From Planctomycetota bacterium (GTDB lineage Bacteria; Planctomycetota; UBA1135; UBA2386), in NCBI GenBank assembly GCA_020638655.1, contig JACKIC010000001.1, positions 1,065,306-1,129,305 of the forward strand: a stretch of DNA of 64,000 nt, given 5' to 3'. Shown here piece after piece: positions 26,335 through 33,627 of this stretch. Made by a program: the position numbers and the translations under genes. How positions within the stretch are numbered: position 1 is the stretch's first letter; each line of letters begins with the position of its first letter. Under the pieces are notes generated by a model that made no database searches, was not told where the DNA came from, and saw nothing but the letters and a program-made list of their open reading frames with translations.

Positions 26335-27522
26335 ATGATCGCCAAACCCAGGACCGCTCTCGTCGATGCCATCGGCCAGAGGTTCGGCAAGGAATTCGGC
26401 GGCGCCGCGCCGCGCTGGTTCTTCGCCCCGGGCCGCATCAACCTGGTGGGGGCGCACCTGGACTACAGCGGCGGCGACGTGCTGCCCATGGCCGTGGACC
26501 GCGGCATCTTCGCGGCCGCGCGCCTGCGCACCGACGGCCGCATCCGGCTGGTGAGCATCGACCAGCAGCTGCGCGTCGACGCCGACGCCGCGACCATGCC
26601 GGCGCGCACCCGCCCGGAATGGGGCTGGGCCGGCTACCCGATCGGGGTCTGGCGCGGCTTCCGCGAGCGCACCGGCAAGGGCGATGGCGTCGAGATCGTG
26701 TTCGGCGGCGACGTGCCGATGGCCTCGGGACTGTCGTCGTCGGCCGCGCTCGAGGTGGTCACGGCGATCGCGCTCGATGCCCTGCACGACACCCAACTCG
26801 AACGTCACCAGCTGGCGCTGCTCGCGCACCGGGCCGAGACCGGCTTCGTCGGCGTGCGCTGCGGCATCATGGATCAGTTCGCGTCGGCGCTGGGCCGCGC
26901 CGGCCAGGTCCTGCTGCTGCACTGTGCCGGGCCGCGCTGGGAGCACGTGCCGTTCGATCCCGAGGCCTGCGAGGTGCTCGTGATGGACACCCTGAAGCCG
27001 CGCGCCCTGGCCAAGACCGGCTTCAACGAACGCGTCGCGCAGTGCGCGACCGCGCACGAACTGCTGCGCACGCACGTGCGCGACCTGCCGCATCTGGCGC
27101 AGTACACGGTCGCCGACCTCGAGCAGGCGCGCGAGGCGATGGACGAACTGCTGTTCCGGCGCGCGCGCCACGTGGTCGGCGAGATGGACCGCATCCGCGC
27201 CGGCGTCGAAGCGCTGCGGCATCACGACTACAAGACCCTGGGCGCGATGCTCGACGCGAGCCACCGTTCGACCGCGACCGACTACGACGTCAGCTGCGAC
27301 GAGCTCGACGTGATCACGGACGCCGCGCGCGCCGCGCCGGACGTGTTCGGCGCGCGCCTCACGGGCGCCGGTTTCGGCGGCTGCGCGATCGCGCTGGTGC
27401 GTCCGGGCGCGAGCGGGGCCGTCGCCGAACGCGTTGCCGAGGTGTTCTCGCGGCGGTTTGGCGTCAGGCCCACCTTCGACCTGTTGCGTGTCGGCACCGG
27501 TCCCGGCGAACTGGGGTCCTGA
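26335..27522 (+). CDS. Galactokinase-family GHMP sugar kinase with altered substrate motif
   Basis: 395 aa. All three GHMP signatures are present: the galactokinase signature variant PGRINLVGAHLDYSGG (32-47), the ATP loop PMASGLSSSAA (128-138), catalytic Asp180 in MDQ, and LTGAGFGGC (342-350). In true galactokinases the first motif reads GEHTDYN/C; its Glu contacts the sugar 6-OH. Here Ala40 and Leu42 replace the usual Glu and Thr/Ile, so phosphorylation of a sugar C1-OH by ATP is likely but galactose as substrate is doubtful; a sugar lacking a free C6 hydroxyl is a candidate. The alcohol dehydrogenase gene starts 15 bp downstream, so the pair probably serves one carbohydrate pathway. No uridylyltransferase or epimerase is adjacent. 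Confidence 0.85.
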   Translation: MIAKPRTALVDAIGQRFGKEFGGAAPRWFFAPGRINLVGAHLDYSGGDVLPMAVDRGIFAAARLRTDGRIRLVSIDQQLRVDADAATMPARTRPEWGWAGYPIGVWRGFRERTGKGDGVEIVFGGDVPMASGLSSSAALEVVTAIALDALHDTQLERHQLALLAHRAETGFVGVRCGIMDQFASALGRAGQVLLLHCAGPRWEHVPFDPEACEVLVMDTLKPRALAKTGFNERVAQCATAHELLRTHVRDLPHLAQYTVADLEQAREAMDELLFRRARHVVGEMDRIRAGVEALRHHDYKTLGAMLDASHRSTATDYDVSCDELDVITDAARAAPDVFGARLTGAGFGGCAIALVRPGASGAVAERVAEVFSRRFGVRPTFDLLRVGTGPGELGS

Positions 27523-27537
27523 CCTGCGAGCTGGCCG

Positions 27538-28503
27538 ATGCGCGGACTGTTCCTCGAACGCGGAAGCCTGTCGCTGCGCGACGACCTGCCCGAACCGGTG
27601 GCGCCGCCGGGCTGGTCCACGGTCGCGGTGCGCCGCGCGGGCATCTGCGCCACCGATCAGGCGCTGGCGCGCGGCTACATGGGGTTCTGCGGCGTGCCCG
27701 GCCACGAGTTCGTCGGCGAAGCCCTGGACGGGCCGCTGCGCGGCCGGCGCGTGGTCGGCGAGATCAACGCCGGCTGCGGGGAATGCGAGCGTTGCCGCGG
27801 CGGTGACAGCCGCCACTGCGCCACCCGCACCGTGCTCGGCATCGCCGGCCTCGGCGGCGCGTTCGCCGAGCGCATCGTGCTGCCCGATCGCAACCTGCTG
27901 CCGGTGCCGGACGAGGTCGACGACGTCGCCGCGACGTTCACCGAACCGCTGGCCGCGGCGCTGCACATCGCCGACGACGTCGGCGCGGTCGCTGGCCGCG
28001 AGGTGCTGGTCGCCGGCGACGGCAAGCTGGGCCTGCTGTGCGCGCTGGCGCTCGCGGCCGGCGGTGCGCGCGTGACCGTGGCGGGGCGTCACCCGGAGCG
28101 CGCCGGGTTGTTGCCCGACGACGTGTCGTTCCGGACCGGCCTGCTCGAAGACGGCGCGGCGCCGGGCAGCGACCGCGCCCGCTTCGACCTCGCCGTCGAG
28201 GCCACCGGCTCGCCGCAGGCGCTGCCGCGACTGCTGCCGTTGGTGCGCCCGCGCGGCACGATCGTGCTCAAGACGACCACGGAGGCGCCGACCGTGGTCG
28301 ATCTGAGCGGTCTGGTGGTCGACGAGCAGCGCCTGCTCGGTTCGCGCTGCGGCCGCTTCGACGTGGCGCTGTCGGCCCTGGCGCGCGGCGCGGTCGCGGT
28401 CGCGCCATTGGTGGCGGCGAGCTACCCGCTGGCCGAAGGCGCGGCGGCGTTCGCGCGCGCGGCCGAGCGCGGCGTGCTCAAGGTGCTGCTGACGTTCGAC
28501 TGA
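27538..28503 (+). CDS. Zinc-dependent alcohol dehydrogenase (MDR family)
   Basis: 321 aa medium-chain dehydrogenase. Seen: catalytic-zinc ligand Cys37 (AGICATD), GHEFVGEA (His56, Glu57), four structural-zinc cysteines Cys80, Cys83, Cys86 and Cys94 (CGECERCRGGDSRHC), a Glu-Pro pair before the nucleotide domain and a Rossmann-like VLVAGDGKLGLL. It should oxidise an alcohol or polyol with NAD(P). It is somewhat shorter than the 340-350 of typical sorbitol/threonine dehydrogenases. It follows the sugar kinase by 15 bp, and converges with a small lipoprotein gene. Confidence 0.85.
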   Translation: MRGLFLERGSLSLRDDLPEPVAPPGWSTVAVRRAGICATDQALARGYMGFCGVPGHEFVGEALDGPLRGRRVVGEINAGCGECERCRGGDSRHCATRTVLGIAGLGGAFAERIVLPDRNLLPVPDEVDDVAATFTEPLAAALHIADDVGAVAGREVLVAGDGKLGLLCALALAAGGARVTVAGRHPERAGLLPDDVSFRTGLLEDGAAPGSDRARFDLAVEATGSPQALPRLLPLVRPRGTIVLKTTTEAPTVVDLSGLVVDEQRLLGSRCGRFDVALSALARGAVAVAPLVAASYPLAEGAAAFARAAERGVLKVLLTFD

Positions 28504-28512
28504 GCCCCTGGC

Positions 28513-28830
28513 TCACGATTGCGGATTGCAGCGCAACACGACGACGCCCTTGCCGTGCGCGTGCTCGACGAACACGGCGCGCATCTCGACGCCGGCAGGG
28601 AACGCGTAGGTGTGCGGCGTGTCGTGGTAGAGGAAGCGCAGCGTGCCGTCGGCGCTCTCGACGCCGGTCACGCGCGCAGGGTAGCTCACGTCGAAGCGAC
28701 CGACCGCGACGCAGTCACCGAAGGCGCTGGCCAGGGTCTTCTCGCTGTCGAACTCACGGCCGACGTGGCCCGTGGTGCAGGCCGTCAACGCCGCGACCAC
28801 CGCGGTGACACAACGCAACAGGACTCGCAT
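28513..28830 (-). CDS. Small lipoprotein, unknown
   Basis: 105 aa from the ATG at 28830; the ATG at 28836 adds two residues. The signal peptide ends in lipobox LTAC (Cys18). The mature part is about 88 residues, mostly beta, with YPARVTGVES, FLYHDTPHTYAFPAG and VFVEHAHGKGVVVLRC. No family recognised. It is transcribed toward the alcohol dehydrogenase gene and separated from DUF1552 by a divergent gap containing a hairpin. Confidence 0.6.
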   Translation of the reverse strand: MRVLLRCVTAVVAALTACTTGHVGREFDSEKTLASAFGDCVAVGRFDVSYPARVTGVESADGTLRFLYHDTPHTYAFPAGVEMRAVFVEHAHGKGVVVLRCNPQS

Positions 28831-28905
28831 GGGCATCTGTGTGGCTTGGATCGGCAGTCCCCGGCGGCCGCGGCCCCGGCGCCGGGCGGGCGGGGGCGTC
28901 GCGGG

Positions 28906-28924
28906 GCCGGTCGCAACGACCGGC
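28906..28924. promoter_or_regulatory. Inverted repeat in a divergent promoter region
   Basis: GCCGGTCG-CAA-CGACCGGC is a perfect 8-bp stem with a 3-base centre. It lies 76 bp upstream of the lipoprotein start (28830) and 73 bp upstream of the DUF1552 start (28998), so it could serve either as an operator. Confidence 0.3.
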
Positions 28925-28997
28925 TCTCACGCCGGGACCGGCCTCAAGGCGATACGGGGCTTGGGAGATCGGCCCGTCGCGACGATGATCTCGGCCC

Positions 28998-30335
28998 ATG
29001 CGCCCGATCCGCCAGCTGGCCCTCGACCGCCGCACGTTCCTGCGCGGCGCCGCGACCTGCATCGCGGTGCCGTGGCTCGAGGCGATGGCGCCGGCGCTGC
29101 GCCCGCTGCCGGCGGCGCCGCGGCGGGCCCTGTTCGTGTTCGCGCCGAACGGCGTCAACCAGCAGGCCTGGTCGATTGCCGGCCAGGGGCGCGAGGCGGT
29201 GCTCGACGGCACCTTGCTGCCGCTGCGCCCGTTGCAGCAGCGGCTCACGGTGTTCTCCGGGCTCGCGATCGAGGCCGGCAGGTCGCGCAAGGACGGGACC
29301 GGGGACCATGCCCGCGCCGCGGCGACGTTCCTCACCTGCCGGCGCGCGCGCAAGACCGGCGGCGCCGACATCGAGGTCGGCGTCTCGAGCGACCAGGTGA
29401 TCGCGCAGGCGGTCGGTGACGCGACCCGGTTCCGGTCGCTCGAGGTCGGCATCGAGGCCGGCGCCGCCGCGGGCATCTGCGATTCGGGCTATTCCTGCGC
29501 CTACAGCAACAACATCAGCTGGCGCACGCCGAACGCGCCCGTCGCCAAGGAGACGTCGCCCAAGGCGGTGTTCGCGCGCTTGTTCGGCGACCCCGAGCGC
29601 ATCGTCGATGCCGAGGCGCAGCGGCGGCAACGGGAGCGTTCGCGTTCGGTGCTCGACGCGGTGCTCGGCGACGCCAAGGCGCTCGCCGGCAAGGTCGGCG
29701 CCGCCGACGCGCGCAAGCTCGATCAGTATCTGCAGTCGGTGCGCGAGCTCGAACAGCGGCTGGAGCGCGCGCCCGACGAGGACGGGCCGCAGACGCCGTT
29801 GCCGGAAGGGTTGCTCGCCGCGGGCCGCCCGCTCGGCGAGAAGGTCGCGCTGATGTACGAACTGCTCGCGCTGGCGTTCGCGACCGACAGCACGCGCGTC
29901 GCGACCTTCATGCTCGGCAACGGCGGCAGCAACCTGAGCTACCCGTTCCTGGGCGTGCCCGAGAGCCACCACGAACTCAGCCACCACGGCGGCAAGCAGG
30001 ACAAGCTCGCCGCGATCGCCAAGATCAACCGTTTCCACGCCGAGCAGTTCGCGGCGTTCCTGCAGCGCCTCGCCGCGCACGACGAAGGCGGCGCCGACCT
30101 GCTGGCGAGCAGCCTGATCGTCTACGGCTCGGGCATCGGCGACGGCAACCGCCACAACCACGACCACCTGCCGATCGTGCTCGCCGGCGAAGGTGGTGGC
30201 GCGGCTGCGGGGCGGGGTCACGTTGCGTTCGAGCGCGAGACGCCGATGGCGGACCTGCACCTCGCGGTGCAGCAGGCGATGGGTGTGGTGGCCGAGGAGT
30301 TCGCGGACAGCCGGGGGGCGTTGGCGCTGCGCTGA
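28998..30335 (+). CDS. DUF1552 protein, Tat-exported
   Basis: 445 aa with an N-terminal twin-arginine motif DRRTFLRGAAT (10-20), so probably exported folded. The body has the DUF1552 landmarks FVFAPNGVNQQAW, SGLAIEAG, DHARAAATFLTC, SYSCAYSNNISW and HHELSHHG. DUF1552 proteins occur in planctomycetes, Verrucomicrobia, Acidobacteria and myxobacteria and normally sit beside a cytochrome-c-containing DUF1592/1588/1587 protein; none is adjacent here. The function is unestablished. Confidence 0.85.
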   Translation: MRPIRQLALDRRTFLRGAATCIAVPWLEAMAPALRPLPAAPRRALFVFAPNGVNQQAWSIAGQGREAVLDGTLLPLRPLQQRLTVFSGLAIEAGRSRKDGTGDHARAAATFLTCRRARKTGGADIEVGVSSDQVIAQAVGDATRFRSLEVGIEAGAAAGICDSGYSCAYSNNISWRTPNAPVAKETSPKAVFARLFGDPERIVDAEAQRRQRERSRSVLDAVLGDAKALAGKVGAADARKLDQYLQSVRELEQRLERAPDEDGPQTPLPEGLLAAGRPLGEKVALMYELLALAFATDSTRVATFMLGNGGSNLSYPFLGVPESHHELSHHGGKQDKLAAIAKINRFHAEQFAAFLQRLAAHDEGGADLLASSLIVYGSGIGDGNRHNHDHLPIVLAGEGGGAAAGRGHVAFERETPMADLHLAVQQAMGVVAEEFADSRGALALR

Positions 30336-30408
30336 GGCATTGGCCGGGCAGCGCCGGATTCCTGACCCCGCACCAACGGCCCCGCCGCCGCCCCCGTATC
30401 AGGCGGCC

Positions 30409-31569
30409 ATGCCGACCTCCACGCGCCGCTCGTTCCTGGCCTCGGTCGCCGCCGCGTCCGCCGCCGCGTCCGCCGCCGCCCCGCTGGCCGCCCGTTCGGC
30501 GCTGCGCGCGACGACGGCGCCCGACCCGCAGAAGATCCTCGTGCTCGGCGGCACGGGGTTCCTCGGCCCGCACTTCGTGCGCGCGGCGCTGGCGAAGGGG
30601 CACACGGTCACGCTGTTCAACCGGGGCAAGACCAACCCGGGCCTGTTCGCCGACCTCGAACAGCTGCGCGGCGATCGTGAGAAGGGCGATCTGCAGGCGC
30701 TGCAGGGGCGGCAATTCGACGCGGTCATCGACACCTCCGGCTACGTGCCGGCGCACGTCGAGGCGACCGCGAAGCTGTTCGCCGAGAGCGCCGCGCACTA
30801 CCAGCTGATCAGCTCGATCTCGGTGTATCGCGCGTTCGGCGACAAGGCCGAGACGATCGACGAGAGCGCGGACGTCGCCGAGGTCGGCGACGAGGACGTC
30901 GCCAAGGTCAGCACGATCCGGCAGTCGATGCCGTTCTACGGCGCGCTCAAGGCGCGCTGTGAGGCGGCGGCCGAGGCGGCGATGCCGGGCAAGGTCGCCA
31001 ACATCCGGCCGGGCTTGATCGTCGGCCCCGGCGACAACAGCGACCGCTTCACGTGGTGGCCGGTGCGCATCGACAAGGGCGGCGAAGTGCTGTGCCCCGG
31101 CGACGAGGACGGACAAGTGCAGTTCGTCGACGTGCGCGACCTCGCCGAGTGGATGCTGGTGTGCGCCGAGCAGCGCGTCGCGGGCGTGTTCAACTGCACG
31201 GGCTTCCAGGGCCGCGTCGGCATGCGCGACGTGCTCTCGGCCTGCAAGTGTGCGACCAGCGTTGCGGTGACGCTCACGTTCGTCAGCGAGGAGTTCCTGC
31301 GCGAGAACGAGGTCGGCGCGTGGATGCAGATGCCGCTGTGGATCCCGCGCGAGGGGCGCACGGTCGTCGCCAACCGGCGCGCGATCGACAAGGGTCTGCG
31401 TTTCCGGCCGATCGCCGACACGGTTCGCGACACCCTGCACTGGGCCAAGACCGAGCGCGGCGACAAGCCGTTCGCGCGCACCGGCATCGAGGCCGAGCGC
31501 GAACAGCAGTTGTTGGCGAAGTGGCACTCCGCGGCGAAGTCCCGTGCGACCGGCGAAGCCGGCAAGTAG
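30409..31569 (+). CDS. NAD-dependent epimerase/reductase (extended SDR), Tat-exported
   Basis: 386 aa. It opens with a twin-arginine signal (TRRSFLASVAAA) and an Ala-rich stretch, then the Rossmann glycine motif VLGGTGFLG (45-53), an aspartate-led DAVIDTSGYVPAH segment, SSISVY, and the catalytic Tyr177/Lys181 pair (YGALK). The family acts on nucleotide sugars, isoflavonoid-like compounds and others; no substrate can be assigned. A Tat signal on an SDR implies action outside the cytoplasm with a pre-bound cofactor. The S46 peptidase starts 9 bp after it. Confidence 0.8.
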   Translation: MPTSTRRSFLASVAAASAAASAAAPLAARSALRATTAPDPQKILVLGGTGFLGPHFVRAALAKGHTVTLFNRGKTNPGLFADLEQLRGDREKGDLQALQGRQFDAVIDTSGYVPAHVEATAKLFAESAAHYQLISSISVYRAFGDKAETIDESADVAEVGDEDVAKVSTIRQSMPFYGALKARCEAAAEAAMPGKVANIRPGLIVGPGDNSDRFTWWPVRIDKGGEVLCPGDEDGQVQFVDVRDLAEWMLVCAEQRVAGVFNCTGFQGRVGMRDVLSACKCATSVAVTLTFVSEEFLRENEVGAWMQMPLWIPREGRTVVANRRAIDKGLRFRPIADTVRDTLHWAKTERGDKPFARTGIEAEREQQLLAKWHSAAKSRATGEAGK

Positions 31570-31578
31570 GAAGGAACC

Positions 31579-33600
31579 ATGACCCGACGCTCGCGCATGA
31601 CGCTCGTGGTGTTCGCCGGCCTGCTGGCGCACCTTCCAGGCCAGGACGAACTGGGCCTCGGCAAGATGTGGACGTTCGAGCGGCCGCCGCTCGCCTACCT
31701 CGAGCGCGAGTACGGGTTCAAGGCCGACGAGCGCTGGTGGAACACGCTGCGCCTCGCCTCGCTGCGCTTCGGGCGCGGCTGTTCGGCGTCGTTCGTGTCG
31801 CCTCAGGGCCTGATCCTCACCAACCACCACTGCGCGCGCGACGCGATCTCGCAGGTGCAGGGCGACAGCGACTGGGTGCGCGACGGCTTCGTCGCCTCGG
31901 CGCTCGAGGACGAGGTGCGGCTGCCGGGCCTGACGGTGCAGCAGCTGGTCGCGATGCGCGACGTGACGGCGGCGGTCACCGCGGGCATCACCGCCGACAT
32001 GGACGCGGCCGCGGCCGAGCAGCGGCGCGAGGCCAACAGCGAGGCGGTGCTGGCCGCGGCGCGCGAGGCGTCGCCCCGGTTGCAGCCGCAGCTCGTCAAG
32101 CTGTTCCAGGGCGGTGTCTGGCAGCTCTACGAGTACCGGATCTACGACGACATCCGGCTGGTGATGGCGCCGCACCTGCAGGTCTCGCACTTCGGCGGCG
32201 ACCCCGACAACTTCGTCTATCCGCGCTACGCGGTCGACTTCTCGTTCTGCCGCGCCTACGAGGACGGCAAGCCCGCGGACACCTCGGCGCACTACTTTCC
32301 GTGGGGCGACGGGCCCGGGGAGGGCGACCTCGTCTTCCTGACGGGCAACCCCGGCGGCACGCAGCGGCTCTTGACCAAGGCGCAGCTCGAATACCAGCGC
32401 GACGCGCGTTACCCGCGCATCCGCGAGCTGATCGACGCGCGCATCGACATCATGCGTGAGATGGCCGCGAGCGACCCCAAGCTCGAGAAGGCACTGCGCA
32501 CGCGCATCCTCGGCTTCGAGAACGGCCAGAAGCTCTACCGCGGGGAACACGGGGCGCTGCTCGACCCCGGTTTCATGCGGCGCAAGGAGGTCGCCGAACA
32601 GGCGTTCCAGGCGCGCGCCAAGGCCGGTGGCGTCGCCGACGCCGGCGCGCTCTGGCAGCGCATCGCCGCGGTGGCCGCGAAGAAGCAAGCGCTCGAGGCG
32701 CCGCTCAACTTCCAGTCGACGGGCGGATCACCGCTGTTGCTGCGGGCCATGGCGCTGGTCGAGTACGCGGCGACCGGCGACGCGGCCAAGGCCGATCGCG
32801 CGCGCGCGGTGGTGATCGCCGACGATCCGCTGCAGGCGGCGTTCTTCGTCGATCACCTGACGCGCGCGACGCGCTGGCTGCCCAAGGACGACGCCTACCT
32901 GCACGCGCTGCTCGGCGGACGCACGCCGGCCGACGCGGCGCAGCAGCTCGCGGCCGGCAGCCACCTCGGCGACAACCAGATCGTGGACCAGCTGATCCGC
33001 GGCGGCGCCGCGGCGATCGACGCCAGCCGCGATCCCGCGCTGCAGATCGCGCGGGTGTTGCTGCCGCTGGTCGAACGCAACCAGGCGGCGCAGGCGGCGA
33101 TCGAGGCCGAGGAGAACCAGCTCGGCGCGGAGCTCGCCCAACTGCTGTTCCAGATCTACGGCAACGACGTCACGCCGGACGCGACCTTCACCCTGCGCTT
33201 CTCCGACGGCCGCGTCGCCGGCTACGCCTACAACGGCACGATCGCGCCGTCGCATACGTCGTTCTACGGCATGTTCGCGCGCAACAGCGAGTTCGGCGAC
33301 CGGCACCCGTTCGACCTGCCGCAGCAGTGGCTGTTGGCGAAGGACCGCATCGATCCGACCACGCCGCTCGACTTCGTCTGCACGGTGGACTCGACGGGCG
33401 GCAACTCGGGCAGCCCGCTCGTCGACGAGGAGGGGCACCTCGCCGGACTGCTGTTCGACGGCAACATCGAGTCGCTCGCCAACGAGTTCCTCTACGGCGA
33501 GCGCGTCGAGCGCAGCGTCTGCGTGCACCCGCGCGCGATCGTCGAGACGCTGCGCAAGGTCTACGACGCGCGGCGTCTGTTGCGCGAGATCCGGCGCTGA
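31579..33600 (+). CDS. S46-family dipeptidyl-peptidase (DPP7-like)
   Basis: 673 aa with a short N-terminal signal (about 6-22). Seen: the chymotrypsin-like His motif LTNHHC (H83/H84), the Asp motif FGGDPDNFVYPR (about 205-216) and the nucleophile GGNSGSP with Ser610. S46 peptidases remove dipeptides from unblocked N-termini of peptides outside the cytoplasm. The specificity residue lies 18 after the nucleophile; Gly628 (FDGN) matches the DPP7 type preferring hydrophobic P1, whereas DPP11 has Arg there for acidic P1. Upstream GAAGGA is a good ribosome-binding site. Probably one transcript with the epimerase. Confidence 0.9.
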   Translation: MTRRSRMTLVVFAGLLAHLPGQDELGLGKMWTFERPPLAYLEREYGFKADERWWNTLRLASLRFGRGCSASFVSPQGLILTNHHCARDAISQVQGDSDWVRDGFVASALEDEVRLPGLTVQQLVAMRDVTAAVTAGITADMDAAAAEQRREANSEAVLAAAREASPRLQPQLVKLFQGGVWQLYEYRIYDDIRLVMAPHLQVSHFGGDPDNFVYPRYAVDFSFCRAYEDGKPADTSAHYFPWGDGPGEGDLVFLTGNPGGTQRLLTKAQLEYQRDARYPRIRELIDARIDIMREMAASDPKLEKALRTRILGFENGQKLYRGEHGALLDPGFMRRKEVAEQAFQARAKAGGVADAGALWQRIAAVAAKKQALEAPLNFQSTGGSPLLLRAMALVEYAATGDAAKADRARAVVIADDPLQAAFFVDHLTRATRWLPKDDAYLHALLGGRTPADAAQQLAAGSHLGDNQIVDQLIRGGAAAIDASRDPALQIARVLLPLVERNQAAQAAIEAEENQLGAELAQLLFQIYGNDVTPDATFTLRFSDGRVAGYAYNGTIAPSHTSFYGMFARNSEFGDRHPFDLPQQWLLAKDRIDPTTPLDFVCTVDSTGGNSGSPLVDEEGHLAGLLFDGNIESLANEFLYGERVERSVCVHPRAIVETLRKVYDARRLLREIRR

Positions 33601-33627
33601 CCGCCGGACCCCGCGCGCGGCCGCGGC

